Shown here: in pieces, positions 1 to 9,388 of the stretch
Layout of the letters: every line of letters starts with the position of its first letter
Numbering within the stretch: position 1 is the stretch's first letter
Origin: Parabacteroides acidifaciens
Lineage (GTDB): Bacteria > Bacteroidota > Bacteroidia > Bacteroidales > Tannerellaceae
Reading direction: 5' to 3'
Length of the DNA stretch: 64,000 nucleotides
Assembly (NCBI RefSeq): GCF_003363715.1
Contig: NZ_QREV01000012.1
Location: 1-64,000, forward strand
The notes under the pieces: generated by a model
The model's database searches: none
What the model was told of the DNA's origin: nothing
Seen by the model: the letters and a program-made list of their open reading frames with translations, nothing else
Made by a program: the position numbers and the translations under genes

Positions 1-309
1 ATATTTGAAAATAAAACGGACGGCGTCCCAAATATCGCAAGGAAATTCAGGGGCTTTTTTGCCATGAAAACGGTCCTTTTTCCAATTGTGACCGTTCTAA
101 TCTCCATTACGACCGTCCTAATCTTCGCGAGGTGCCGAGTGCACTACACATTAGCACGGTCGTAATGGCAAAGAGGACGGTCGTAAATGTTGAAAACGCT
201 CGAAAAAGGCGAAAAAGTCCCTTTTTGAGGTCAAAAAAGCGGATTAACATTTGTTTGATATTGGAAGTCTTTCGGGCTTGAAAAATGCGTTTTATACAAT
301 AAGCCCCCC
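1..309. repeat. 309-bp structured repeat, copy 1
   Basis: This stretch is nearly identical in outline to 32698-33006 and lies in the same orientation. Both copies begin ATATTTGAAAATAAAACGG and end at a C-run after ATACAATAAG. The core 104-168 forms a hairpin: CCATTACGACCGT at 104-116 pairs with ACGGTCGTAATGG at 156-168, and CTAAT pairs with ATTAG further in. The loop is almost unchanged between copies. No open reading frame explains the conservation. The element may start before the window. It could be a non-autonomous mobile repeat or a structured RNA or DNA element; the sequence does not decide which. Confidence 0.8.
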
Positions 310-380
310 CGGGACAGTTGAAAGTTAAGAGTTGAAAATTGAAAGTTAAGAGGGAGAGTATTATCGTAGTTCTTGAAGAG
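310..380. other. Short A/T-rich direct repeat after copy 1
   Basis: TTGAAAGTTAAGAG occurs twice within about 40 bases here, in a low-complexity stretch between the 309-bp repeat and the end of the first glycosyltransferase gene. No gene is visible. Similar short repeats, based on AATTGAC or AATTATGAA, recur at 35772-35805 and about 25398-25425, always between genes. Confidence 0.5.
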
Positions 381-1574
381 CTATAAGGAAGACGGACTTC
401 TCTTTGCCTTGCTCCATGCCCCGTTTCCCTTATTCCGGATCAGATAAAAGAATCCCCTGATTACATTTATATTCATAAAGAGGAAATAGTAAGGGACGAA
501 CAACAGTTTGTTCCGCAGGTTTCGTTGTTCCATCCGGTAGCCGGCATAGGCAGCGATATAAAAAAGTAGCTGCAGGAACAGTAATCCGGCATAAAAGGGA
601 TTTCCGGAAATGGCTAATACCGCGTTTACGGGCAATAAAAGAAAAAGCATTAGCGGAGTCAGTGTCCAGCGCAACACGCGATGGCTGACATATTGGAAGC
701 TGAGCGTACCGTAACGGAAAATATTGAGCAGTCCTTTAAGCCGCCAGACAGATTGCAGGCCGCCCGCAGCTATTCGTATTTTCCTTTTTTCTTCTTCTTT
801 CATATTCAGTGAAGCCGTTTCTGTGGCATAGGCTTCTTTACAGTAGGCAATTTTATATCCTTTGGCGGCAATACGGAGTGAAAGGATAAAATCGTCGAGC
901 AAAGTGTCCGAAGGCATCTGCTCGAACAGCCCGGTCTGTATGGCAAATAATTCTCCGGCAGCACCGACAGCCGAATAAAGGCGGTCATCCAGGTTTTTTA
1001 AGGCCGATTCGTATTTCCAGTAAATTCCTTCACCGGCAGTAGCTCCCCGGGCTGATTGTGTGTCGACTCTTTTTTCACCGGCTACACAGCCTACTTTGGG
1101 ATCGCTGAAACAACGGACAATCTCTTTTATGGCATCCGTATTCAGCATTGTATTGGCATCGGTGAAAATGACGTAAGGAGTAGAAATGTACTGCATACCC
1201 CGGTTTAAGGCTGCTGTTTTGCCTTTCCTTTCCGGATTAAACAGGACTGTGACGTCTTCATATGCTGCTAATCGCTCATTTGTGTGGTCGTTTGATCCGT
1301 CTGTTACCCATACAATCCGTAGTTTGCCGTCAGGATAGGATAGGTTCCGGCAGTTTTCCATTTTTGTCGCTATAATATCTTCTTCATTATAAGCAGCTAT
1401 GAAAAGAGTAACTTCCGGAAGCGGTTCGGGCAGGTGCAAAGCCTCTCTTTTTTTGAACAACTCTTTGATGCGTACCAATAGATATAACAGGATTCCATAC
1501 CCTATATATGTGTAAAAGACAACAGCCAATCCTAACCAAAAGAGGATAATAAAGAGAGTGTGCATTTGTTCCAT
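381..1574 (-). CDS. Membrane glycosyltransferase, GT2 family
   Basis: This is a processive-type family 2 glycosyltransferase that would transfer a sugar from a nucleotide-sugar donor at the inner membrane. A membrane segment lies at about residues 8-34. The GT-A core follows with AAYNEED (60-66), TDGSNDH (91-97), the metal-binding FTDAN (137-141), and the acceptor-side DD (227-228). A KIRIAAGGLQ stretch replaces the usual QxxRW motif. Two to three hydrophobic segments close the protein (about 300-380). The start ATG lies downstream of a TATATTTG box at 1612-1619. The gene is divergent from the polysaccharide operon that begins at 1773 and probably belongs to the same locus. Donor and acceptor cannot be told from sequence. 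Confidence 0.85.
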   Translation of the reverse strand: MEQMHTLFIILFWLGLAVVFYTYIGYGILLYLLVRIKELFKKREALHLPEPLPEVTLFIAAYNEEDIIATKMENCRNLSYPDGKLRIVWVTDGSNDHTNERLAAYEDVTVLFNPERKGKTAALNRGMQYISTPYVIFTDANTMLNTDAIKEIVRCFSDPKVGCVAGEKRVDTQSARGATAGEGIYWKYESALKNLDDRLYSAVGAAGELFAIQTGLFEQMPSDTLLDDFILSLRIAAKGYKIAYCKEAYATETASLNMKEEEKRKIRIAAGGLQSVWRLKGLLNIFRYGTLSFQYVSHRVLRWTLTPLMLFLLLPVNAVLAISGNPFYAGLLFLQLLFYIAAYAGYRMEQRNLRNKLLFVPYYFLFMNINVIRGFFYLIRNKGNGAWSKAKRSPSSL

Positions 1575-1611
1575 ATTGTTTTTGCGTAACTTAATATTAT
1601 GCCAAGCGACG

Positions 1612-1619
1612 CAAATATA
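1612..1619 (-). promoter_or_regulatory. Candidate -7 box for the 381-1574 gene
   Basis: CAAATATA on the plus strand reads TATATTTG on the minus strand, matching the Bacteroidetes TAnnTTTG element about 38 bp before the start codon. A good -33 element at the usual spacing is not obvious, so this is tentative. Confidence 0.45.
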
Positions 1620-1713
1620 ATTATTTTTTCATCCTTCAGCATGGAAACAATATTATTATTTCAAATAATGCATAATAATCAAGACTTTCATGATTTTGTC
1701 CAAAACAAATCAT

Positions 1714-1721
1714 TACATTTG
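1714..1721 (+). promoter_or_regulatory. Candidate -7 box for the 1773-8377 operon
   Basis: TACATTTG matches TAnnTTTG about 50 bp before the UDP-xylose synthase start. TTTTG at 1694-1698 could act as the -33 element, but the 15-bp gap is shorter than usual. Together with the minus-strand box at 1612 it would make this intergenic stretch a divergent promoter region. Confidence 0.5.
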
Positions 1722-1772
1722 TCAACTGTTAAAAAGAATAATATTAATCAACGAATCTAAGGGTAAAAAAAC

Positions 1773-2711
1773 ATGAAGTCTATTTTGGTGACCGGTGGAG
1801 CGGGGTTTATCGGTTCTCATCTGTGTAAACGGTTATTAGGGGAAGGAAATCGGGTAATCTGTTTGGATAATTATTTTACGGGTTCTGAAAGTCTTATGCG
1901 CGAATTGCTTGTGTATCCGAACTTTCAGTCGGTAGAACATGATGTGACCATTCCATATAAAACAACATCGGCTATTGATGAAATTTACAATCTGGCATGT
2001 CCGGCTTCGCCGATCCATTACCAGTATGATCCCATTAAAACGATTAAAACTTCTATCTTAGGAGCCATTAATATGCTGGAACTGGCACAGGCCCATGATG
2101 CCCGGATTCTGCAAGCTTCGACAAGTGAAGTCTATGGAGACCCGTTCATTCATCCCCAGCCGGAATCTTATTGGGGGAATGTGAACACAATCGGTATCCG
2201 CAGTTGTTACGATGAAGGGAAGCGGGCTGCGGAAACACTCTTCATGGACTACCACCGGCAGAATAAACTCAAAATCAAAATTATCCGCATATTTAATACG
2301 TATGGTCCCAATATGACGGTCCACGACGGACGGGTTGTCTCAAACTTTATTATTCAAGCCCTTCGGAATGAAAATATTACAGTTTACGGCGATGGACGCC
2401 AGACCCGCAGTTTTCAGTATGTGGATGACCTGGTCGAAGGAATGGTCCGCATGATGGCGACGGAAGACAGTTTTACAGGTCCGGTTAACCTCGGTAATCC
2501 TGGTGAATTTACGATGGTGGAATTGGCTGAACATATCATTCGTCTTACCGGCTCCCGTTCTGAAATCGTATTCCGCCCGTTGCCCTCCGATGATCCGAAA
2601 CAGCGGAAACCGGACATCACGCTTGCCCGGGAGAAGCTCGGTGGCTGGTATCCTTCCGTCCCTCTTGAAGAAGGGCTTAAGAGAACAATCCGGTATTTTC
2701 AGAGTTTGTAA
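1773..2711 (+). CDS. uxs: UDP-glucuronate decarboxylase (UDP-xylose synthase)
   Basis: This extended short-chain dehydrogenase would convert UDP-glucuronate to UDP-xylose, a nucleotide-sugar donor for polysaccharide assembly in the cytoplasm. The NAD-binding glycine motif GGAGFIG lies at 8-14, the conserved TSEVYGDP at 117-124, and the catalytic YxxxK pair is Y146 and K150 in [11 protein letters not shown]. The 312-residue length is normal for bacterial UXS. It is the first gene of the plus-strand polysaccharide operon, with an 11-bp gap to the next gene. A 4,6-dehydratase or epimerase is possible on fold alone, but the CPASP and SCYDEGKR signatures favour the decarboxylase. Confidence 0.85.
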   Translation: MKSILVTGGAGFIGSHLCKRLLGEGNRVICLDNYFTGSESLMRELLVYPNFQSVEHDVTIPYKTTSAIDEIYNLACPASPIHYQYDPIKTIKTSILGAINMLELAQAHDARILQASTSEVYGDPFIHPQPESYWGNVNTIGIRSCYDEGKRAAETLFMDYHRQNKLKIKIIRIFNTYGPNMTVHDGRVVSNFIIQALRNENITVYGDGRQTRSFQYVDDLVEGMVRMMATEDSFTGPVNLGNPGEFTMVELAEHIIRLTGSRSEIVFRPLPSDDPKQRKPDITLAREKLGGWYPSVPLEEGLKRTIRYFQSL

Positions 2712-2722
2712 AAATTGAGGAT

Positions 2723-3883
2723 ATGATAGCGCTAAAGGTCTTGGAGATCGTCCTGTTTTTGAGCTTCTCCATTAATATACTTTATTTGTTCGTTTTTAGT
2801 ATAGCTTCTATGCATAAGAACAAGAAAAGAGGGAAGGACTCCGCTGCTTTTCGTCGCATAGCCATATTGATACCGGCTTATAAGGAAGACTTGGTGATTA
2901 TGGAATGCGTAGAATCTTGTTTGCAGCAGGACTATCCGCGTGACCGGTACGATATCGTTGTTATCTCCGATCAGATGGGAGCAGAGACGAACGGACGATT
3001 GGCTGCAATGCCTGTTATCCTGGAGATTGTCCGTTTCGAGAACAGCACGAAGGCGAAAGCGTTGAATTTAGCGATGAGCCATTTGGCTGATTACGACATC
3101 GCACTGATTCTGGATGCCGATAATACAATAGGTCCTGACTATCTCAACCAGATTAATGCCGCCCCCTTTACCGATAATATCGTTGGTTATCAGACGCACC
3201 GGACAGCTAAAAATAAGAATACGAGTCTGGCCTATTTGGATGCTGCAAGCGAAGAAATCAATAATAGCATTTTCCGGCAAGGACATGTGAATATGGGTTT
3301 GTCGGCCGCTCTGATCGGTTCCGGCATGGCCTTCGATTTCGAATTGATAAAAAAGGAGTTGGCTGGCATCCATGCAATTGGAGGCTTTGACCGTGCTTTG
3401 GAACTCACTTTGTTTAAGGCGGGCAAGCGTATCGATTATTTACCGGATGCGTATGTCCTGGATGAAAAGATACAAAACCGCCGGGATTTTGCCCGCCAAA
3501 GGAGACGTTGGCTGTCGGCGCAGATCCATTATCTGAAAGAGTTTATCGGCGATATGCCGCAAGCCATATTAGATAAGAATTGGGATTTTTGTGATAAGAT
3601 GTTCCAGCAAATGAGTATTCCGCGGTTGCTTCTGTTGGGTGAGACGTTTATTATAGCATTGGTTATAACTTGTATATCCTGGCCTATCTCTTTGAAGTGG
3701 TGGATATTATTCTGTATACTGATCGTCTCTTTACTCTTGGCCGTCCCTAAACGTTTATATACAAGACAATTGTTCATAGCCGTTGTGAAATTGCCGGAAA
3801 CTTTTTTCAGCATGTTTCTGAATCTTTTCCGCCTGAGGGGAGCTAACAAGAAGTTTATCCATACGGAACATGGGGTGAAATAA
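2723..3883 (+). CDS. Membrane glycosyltransferase, GT2 family (paralogue of 12590-13819)
   Basis: An N-terminal membrane helix (about 5-29) is followed by a GT-A domain. Visible motifs are IPAYKED (50-56), the DxD-type ILDADN (129-134), a conserved NNSIFRQGHVNMG region (180-192), and the QRRRW acceptor motif (259-263). C-terminal hydrophobic segments follow at about 300-345. The protein resembles the 12590-13819 gene along its whole length; both carry ALIGSGMAFD in mid-protein and FNLFRLRGANK near the C-terminus. The two genes lie in the two opposed operons of one locus, so a duplication is likely. The sugar added is unknown. Confidence 0.85.
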   Translation: MIALKVLEIVLFLSFSINILYLFVFSIASMHKNKKRGKDSAAFRRIAILIPAYKEDLVIMECVESCLQQDYPRDRYDIVVISDQMGAETNGRLAAMPVILEIVRFENSTKAKALNLAMSHLADYDIALILDADNTIGPDYLNQINAAPFTDNIVGYQTHRTAKNKNTSLAYLDAASEEINNSIFRQGHVNMGLSAALIGSGMAFDFELIKKELAGIHAIGGFDRALELTLFKAGKRIDYLPDAYVLDEKIQNRRDFARQRRRWLSAQIHYLKEFIGDMPQAILDKNWDFCDKMFQQMSIPRLLLLGETFIIALVITCISWPISLKWWILFCILIVSLLLAVPKRLYTRQLFIAVVKLPETFFSMFLNLFRLRGANKKFIHTEHGVK

Positions 3884-3899
3884 TAAGAAAGAAATAGAT

Positions 3900-5705
3900 A
3901 TGTTTGTCGGATGTTGGAATAGAAAAGGTGAACTCCCGGAAATACCACAAGCTAAGCAGGAGGGAGGCATTGTTCATAAAGGAACTTGCCGGTGTTACCA
4001 GCGGAATAATACACAGCTTTGTTTTTTTGGGGAACTATATAATAAGGAAGAATTAGGATATGGTCTGATTGATGATGCAGAAACGCTTTTTTCTGTATAT
4101 ACTCAAAAAGGAATCCAGGGATTTGCTGGTTTGGATGGCGCTTTTACCTGTATCCTGAGAACACCGGATTCTGTGTTGGTCGTTCGGGACCGGCATGGCC
4201 TTTCCGATCAGGTGTATTATACGAATACATATTTTGCCTCTTCCCTTGCTCTGCTGAAATTGACAAACGGATTTGATGCGACTCCAAATTACCAGGCATT
4301 GAGTTCCTTCTTATCTATCGGCTATATCGCAACACCTTCTTCGGCCTTTTCGGGAGTGCAAAAATTAGGCGCCGGCGAAGTTCTAATGTATAAGGATGGG
4401 CGGATCGAGTCCGATTATTTGTTCCCAACTGATACTATAACCCCGGTTCCATTGAAAGAAAAAACGTTGGATGAGTATGCCGACGAATATGCAGCCTTAC
4501 ATGCCGGTGCGATAAGGAAACGTATCGGGAAAAGTACGAATGTAGGTATTCTTCTAAGTGGAGGCTATGATTCCGGGTGTAATCTGGCTGCTTTGCGCTC
4601 TTTGTATAATGGAGATATTCGTTCTTACTCAATAGGATTTAGGGGGGATAACTGGACGGAGTTGCCTTTAGCGCGATGTATGTCTGAAACATTCCGGACT
4701 ATTCATACCGAATATGAGATAGACGGAAGTGAGATAGAGGCCCTGCCCGGCTTGGTCGAACAATTGGGTGATCCTTTTGTGGAAGGCGGATTGATGGTAA
4801 ATTATGCTGTTATGCGTCTGATAGGAAATGATAAGCCGGATGTGATACTCGGAGGCGATGGCAGCGATCAATATTTTGGGACATCCGGACGCGAGGTAGC
4901 CTTGCATTATCTGATATCCCGCTATGGCATGAAGCCTGTAATGAATCTTTTATATACGATATTGAGCCGGCCTGCCTTCGATAAGGATACAAGCTTTTAT
5001 CGGCTGCGTTTTCATCTGGATAAGGTATTGCATATTTTGGATGGGGATCTGTTTGGCTTTCCGGCGTTTCAGCAGAAGAAGTTGCTGAAAGATCCTTCTT
5101 CTTTCCGCCATTCTCCGTTGTTGCATCCCGATATGCGAAGTTTCGAGCATCTGTATACGCAACATGCATATAAGAGTGATTTAGAGAAGATCATTAATCA
5201 GGTTATTCTGTTTAAGGCCTCTAAGATAGCTGATATGTTTGACAATCATCTTGTTTTTCCTTATATGGACCTGGATTTATATAGGTTTCTGATGCGGCTT
5301 CCTGTTTGCTATAAATGTAAGGGAGATAGCCCGTTCCGAATAGCAAAAGGAGAAACAACGGCCAAGTATTTGTTGAAATACCACTATAAACCGATGCTCC
5401 CGGATGCAATCACCGCAAAGAAAAAGCAGGGAGGATTTGCCCCCATGCCCATCTTTTTCCAGAATGACAAACAACGTGCGCGCATTGCCGACTATATCCT
5501 TAGCTCGTCTGTTGTTTCCGACTTTCTGAACAGGGACTACGTGGAAAAGTTTATAGCAGAGTACGATAAAGAATCGCATGAAGCCGGCAATTGGTTTTGG
5601 TACAAACAGAACAGGGCCATACAGTATTTCAATTTACTGGCATTGTCTGTTTGGTGGGAGAGGTTTGTGAGAGAGGGAAAAACATATAGCAAGATAACGG
5701 AATGA
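3900..5705 (+). CDS. Asparagine-synthetase-like amidotransferase lacking the N-terminal cysteine
   Basis: The two-domain AsnB architecture is clear. The N-terminal Ntn-hydrolase-like domain has GELYNKEEL (44-52), GLDGAF (77-82) and VRDRHG (95-100). The C-terminal ATP-pyrophosphatase domain has the PP-loop SGGYDS (220-225) and later GGDGSDQYFG. AsnB enzymes start MC, with Cys2 as the glutaminase nucleophile; this protein starts MFVGC, so glutamine hydrolysis by the usual route is not expected. It may use free ammonia or join another amine to a sugar acid. It lies in the polysaccharide operon and overlaps the flippase gene by 4 bp (ATGA). Amidation of uronic acid residues is a reasonable guess, not shown by the sequence. 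Confidence 0.8.
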   Translation: MFVGCWNRKGELPEIPQAKQEGGIVHKGTCRCYQRNNTQLCFFGELYNKEELGYGLIDDAETLFSVYTQKGIQGFAGLDGAFTCILRTPDSVLVVRDRHGLSDQVYYTNTYFASSLALLKLTNGFDATPNYQALSSFLSIGYIATPSSAFSGVQKLGAGEVLMYKDGRIESDYLFPTDTITPVPLKEKTLDEYADEYAALHAGAIRKRIGKSTNVGILLSGGYDSGCNLAALRSLYNGDIRSYSIGFRGDNWTELPLARCMSETFRTIHTEYEIDGSEIEALPGLVEQLGDPFVEGGLMVNYAVMRLIGNDKPDVILGGDGSDQYFGTSGREVALHYLISRYGMKPVMNLLYTILSRPAFDKDTSFYRLRFHLDKVLHILDGDLFGFPAFQQKKLLKDPSSFRHSPLLHPDMRSFEHLYTQHAYKSDLEKIINQVILFKASKIADMFDNHLVFPYMDLDLYRFLMRLPVCYKCKGDSPFRIAKGETTAKYLLKYHYKPMLPDAITAKKKQGGFAPMPIFFQNDKQRARIADYILSSSVVSDFLNRDYVEKFIAEYDKESHEAGNWFWYKQNRAIQYFNLLALSVWWERFVREGKTYSKITE

Positions 5706-7222
5706 ATCAGATAAAGGTAGGCGCATTCCTCAGTTATTTAATAATCGGATTAAATAATATAATCGGGTTACTTTATACTCCTTTTATGTTAAGGATGATG
5801 GGGCAGACCGAATATGGTTTATATTCGTTAGTAGTTTCTGTTGTTGCATATCTAACTGTTTTTGATCTTGGATTTGGTAATGCAATTGTTCGATATACGG
5901 CAAAAATGCGGGCGGAAAATAATAAAGAAAAGCAATATGAGATGTTTGGAATCTTCTTGTTGCTATATTCATTTATTGGTTTTATTACATTCTGCATAGG
6001 TTTTATTATAATCGGGCATGTCAATACGCTTTTTAAGGTGACAATGTCTGTCGAAGAGATGGATAAAGTTCGTATCATGTTGATGTTGATGATATGCAAT
6101 TTAGCATTTACATTTCCTATGAGTATATTCGGTTCTATTATTACTGCATATGAAAATTTCGTGTTTCAGAAATTGGTGAATTTAGTTCGTATCATATTGA
6201 ATCCTGTTGTAATGATTATCATGTTGCTGATAGGCTATCGGGCCATCGGTATGGTTGTAGTTGTGACAATATTTAATGTGTTAACATTATTGATGAATGC
6301 CTGGTTCTGTTTTTATAAACTAAAGATCAAGATCAGACTGAGAAAATCAAGCTTTGATTGGCCATTTTTGAAGGAAATATCTATTTATTCATTCTGGATT
6401 TTTCTAAATGCAATTATAGATAGGATCTACTGGGATTCGGGCCAATTTATTTTGGGAATGTTTACAGGCGTTAGTGTAATTGCTGTTTATGCAGTAGCCT
6501 TACAGCTGGTCAATATCTATAAAGGATTTTCTACTGCTATATCCGGTTTGTTTCTTCCAAGAGTAACTGCGATGGTTACAAATAATGAAGGAAATGATAA
6601 AATCTCCGAATTATTTATTCGGATTGGTCGGATTCAATATATAATATTAGCCTTTATATTATCTGGATTCATTGTTTTTGGTCGCGTTTTTATCCGTTTT
6701 TGGGCTGGTCCGGATTATGCTCAATCCTATTATATCGCATTATTGCTTTTTATACCATTGCTTATACCTTTGATACAAAATATAGGAATTACAGTTTTGC
6801 AGGCTAAAAACAAGATGAAATTCCGTTCAATTTTATATTTAGTAGTGTCAATATGTAGCTTGGGCATATCGGTTCCATTAGCTAAATTGTATGGAGGCAT
6901 CGGTTGTGCATTGGGTACGGCTTTTGCCTTGGTTATTGGCCAGATTATAATTATGAATATCTATTATCACAAGAGAGTCGGTCTTGATATGATTGCTTTT
7001 TGGAAAGAGATAGGGAAAATGTCTGTTATTCCGATTGTCTTGAGTTTGCTTGGCTGTCTATTACTATATTATGTACAGTTAGATTCTTGGGGGATGTTTG
7101 TTTTGATCGTATTCGTATTTTCGGTTGTATATATATTTCTATTCTGGTTTAAAGGAATGAATCAGTATGAAAGAGATTTATTTATGAAACCTATTCAGAA
7201 AATGCAAAAAAAAAATATATAA
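5702..7222 (+). CDS. wzx: Polysaccharide flippase (Wzx-like)
   Basis: The protein has 506 residues with about 12-14 hydrophobic segments spread evenly along its length, and no soluble domain. It begins with a typical membrane start followed by NNIIGLLYTPFMLR, a pattern common in the oligosaccharide flippase/MATE-like superfamily. It would move lipid-linked repeat units across the inner membrane for polymerisation. Its start overlaps the upstream gene by 4 bp and the next gene follows within 10 bp, so it is co-transcribed. The gene is clearly more A+T-rich than the metabolic genes to the right, as is common for polysaccharide loci acquired by exchange. Confidence 0.8.
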   Translation: MNQIKVGAFLSYLIIGLNNIIGLLYTPFMLRMMGQTEYGLYSLVVSVVAYLTVFDLGFGNAIVRYTAKMRAENNKEKQYEMFGIFLLLYSFIGFITFCIGFIIIGHVNTLFKVTMSVEEMDKVRIMLMLMICNLAFTFPMSIFGSIITAYENFVFQKLVNLVRIILNPVVMIIMLLIGYRAIGMVVVVTIFNVLTLLMNAWFCFYKLKIKIRLRKSSFDWPFLKEISIYSFWIFLNAIIDRIYWDSGQFILGMFTGVSVIAVYAVALQLVNIYKGFSTAISGLFLPRVTAMVTNNEGNDKISELFIRIGRIQYIILAFILSGFIVFGRVFIRFWAGPDYAQSYYIALLLFIPLLIPLIQNIGITVLQAKNKMKFRSILYLVVSICSLGISVPLAKLYGGIGCALGTAFALVIGQIIIMNIYYHKRVGLDMIAFWKEIGKMSVIPIVLSLLGCLLLYYVQLDSWGMFVLIVFVFSVVYIFLFWFKGMNQYERDLFMKPIQKMQKKNI

Positions 7223-7231
7223 TTGCTTATT

Positions 7232-8377
7232 ATGAAAATAGCTATACTGACTTTGCCTCTACATACGAATTATGGTGGAATCTTACAGGCTTATGCTTTA
7301 CAAGAGGTAATGACGCGTATGGGACACGAAGTGATATTAATTAATTTGCCGGTTGCGAAAGTATCTAAAGTCGAAAAAGTAAAAGAGTTTGCCAAACGTT
7401 TGGTTAAAAGGTTTTTACTTTTTAAGTCTGTGCCATTGCGAGCATGGCCCACTGATAGAGAAAGAAAAAATATTGCTCAACATATTGCTCCATTTATCCA
7501 TAAATACTTACAAGTTGTAGAATGCACTTGCGAAAAACAGCTTTTAAACTTAGTGAAAAAAGAAAAGGTTAAAGCTCTTATAGTGGGGAGCGATCAAGTT
7601 TGGCGTCCTGGTTATTCTACATCCGTCTCGACCTACTTTTTAGATTTCTTAAAGCGGGAGGAAGATATAAAAAAAATATCGTATGCAGCTTCATTGGGTC
7701 GTGATTATTGGGTTTTTACAAAAAAGCAAACTCAAGCCTTAGGTGAACTAATACGAAAATTTGATGCTGTTTCAGTTCGGGAGGATTCTGCTGTTACTCT
7801 ATGCCGGACTTATTGGGGTATCAATGCAAGTTGGCTATTAGATCCTACTCTTTTATTGGATAAAACAGACTATATGAAGGTCTGTGATTTGATCCCAGCC
7901 GGCAAAGAAAAACATTTGATGGTTTATATTTTAGATAGCAATATAAATAAAGATAGAATCATACAAGAAATATCCGAACTTAAAAACTTGCCGGTTCATA
8001 AAGTAATGGCTAAAAATAAATATTGGAATGTTGGTTCTTCCGGAATAAAAGATTGCATTGTTCCCCCTATCTCGGAATGGATAGAGGGATTTATGAATGC
8101 AGGGTTTGTAGTTACAGATTCTTTTCATGGAATGGCTTTTTCTATCGTTTTTGAAAAGCCTTTCATTTGCATTGGAAATAAAACTCGCGGAATGGCTCGA
8201 TTTACTTCTTTGCTGAAATTATTGGAGCTTGAAGATCGCTTAATACATTCTGTAGATGACTTGAAGCCTGATGTTGTAAATTGCGATATCGATTATAGTA
8301 GGGTAAATGCCCTCCGTGAAAAAGAAATCAATAAATCAATTCAATTTTTGCAAGGAGCTCTTTGTAAAATGGAGTAA
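7232..8377 (+). CDS. Polysaccharide pyruvyl transferase family protein
   Basis: The MKIAILTLPLHTNYGGILQA start and the central GSDQVWRPG motif mark the polysaccharide pyruvyl transferase family, with a late VTDSFHGMAFS segment that is equally typical. Members transfer pyruvate from phosphoenolpyruvate onto a sugar as a ketal and so make the polymer acidic. I chose the ATG at 7232 because the frame upstream contributes only three codons from a TTG (7223), and MKIAILTL is the usual family start. It is the last gene of the plus-strand operon; the next gene is on the opposite strand 75 bp away. The 381-residue length is normal. Confidence 0.8.
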   Translation: MKIAILTLPLHTNYGGILQAYALQEVMTRMGHEVILINLPVAKVSKVEKVKEFAKRLVKRFLLFKSVPLRAWPTDRERKNIAQHIAPFIHKYLQVVECTCEKQLLNLVKKEKVKALIVGSDQVWRPGYSTSVSTYFLDFLKREEDIKKISYAASLGRDYWVFTKKQTQALGELIRKFDAVSVREDSAVTLCRTYWGINASWLLDPTLLLDKTDYMKVCDLIPAGKEKHLMVYILDSNINKDRIIQEISELKNLPVHKVMAKNKYWNVGSSGIKDCIVPPISEWIEGFMNAGFVVTDSFHGMAFSIVFEKPFICIGNKTRGMARFTSLLKLLELEDRLIHSVDDLKPDVVNCDIDYSRVNALREKEINKSIQFLQGALCKME

Positions 8378-8452
8378 AGCTTGCTTTTGAACTGGCATCA
8401 AATTTAAATCAACTTGTTGTAAAAAACGGATTAACATGTTATTATTGAATAA

Positions 8453-9388
8453 TCATATTTTCTTAATTGAATTTCTTAGCCTTAATAGAACCTTTCGAAT
8501 AAAAGGTAAAGACTGACCGTTTTTTATATTGTACAGTATAGATTGCGAATTGAATATCATCTCAAAGTTTTCTGTACATAGAACTGGCTTTCCTGTTATT
8601 TTATTGATTTCAAGTGCTTGTGATAAGGAGCTTTCTATAAATAATTTATACTGATTAAGTTTATATTCGCTTGCTTTATAGGCGGCATGGCAATTTGCTT
8701 TTTGCCGGGCTTCTTTATTGGGCAAATCTAACATAACCAGTTTATTGTATTTAACATTATTATTTTCTAACCAAGTTTCTGTTTCTTTTCTATATTTTTC
8801 CAGGCGGGAAGTTACCAGCGTTCCAATTTTGGAGCCCGGGATAAACAGTGGTTGAGCATGCAATACAAAATTTCTATATCGCTCTCCGTCATCATTCTGT
8901 TCGGGCGTGGGGTCCACGCATAAAACGCCGTCTATGTCCATACAGGCTTTTTCCAAGACAGTATGATTTAAAATATTCCATTGGAAATACCGGGGGAGAG
9001 GAACTATATCCAGAGCGTAATCTACCATATTTTCAGTGCCTGGAATCGCATACACAACACAATATTGAATATTAAAATCGTTTTCCAAATGTTTGACTTG
9101 CTCTTTACATTTTTGCATAGCCGAACCGGATGAAATGCTATCATCTACAATCAATATTTTTTTATACTGCCGGCTATCGAAAAACTGGCCTCTTTCTCCG
9201 GCTTTATAGATATGTCCGTTGATAAACGAACCAAGGTCTGTGACAGGTCTGTTCAGATATAGAGCTAAAAGATTTGCAGGAAACATACCACTGCGGGGAA
9301 TACCAACAATCAGATCTATATCTCTGGGGATGATATATAAACGTTTTAATATGACTTGATTCAAGTCTGATATGGTTCTATAGTTCAT
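8453..9388 (-). CDS. Phosphoribosyltransferase-HAD-like fusion protein
   Basis: Residues 1-130 look like a type I phosphoribosyltransferase: IVGIPRSG (27-34) is the pyrophosphate loop and ILIVDDSISSGSA (78-90) the PRPP-binding motif. A second part starts with DIDGVLCVDP (151-160), which matches HAD motif I (DxDGxL), and continues with LVTSRLEKY, which resembles HAD motif II. The protein therefore looks like a transferase joined to a phosphatase-like domain. It is the last gene of the minus-strand polysaccharide operon and overlaps the preceding gene by 4 bp. A role in making or placing a phosphorylated or ribosyl substituent is possible, but its substrate is unknown. Confidence 0.7.
   Translation of the reverse strand: MNYRTISDLNQVILKRLYIIPRDIDLIVGIPRSGMFPANLLALYLNRPVTDLGSFINGHIYKAGERGQFFDSRQYKKILIVDDSISSGSAMQKCKEQVKHLENDFNIQYCVVYAIPGTENMVDYALDIVPLPRYFQWNILNHTVLEKACMDIDGVLCVDPTPEQNDDGERYRNFVLHAQPLFIPGSKIGTLVTSRLEKYRKETETWLENNNVKYNKLVMLDLPNKEARQKANCHAAYKASEYKLNQYKLFIESSLSQALEINKITGKPVLCTENFEMIFNSQSILYNIKNGQSLPFIRKVLLRLRNSIKKI

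Noticed and set aside
1575-1772. Invertible promoter as in Bacteroides capsule loci
   Set aside because: No pair of long inverted repeats flanks the promoter boxes, and no recombinase gene is nearby.
7223-7231. TTG start for the pyruvyl transferase
   Set aside because: The ATG at 7232 gives the usual family start; TTG adds only three codons.
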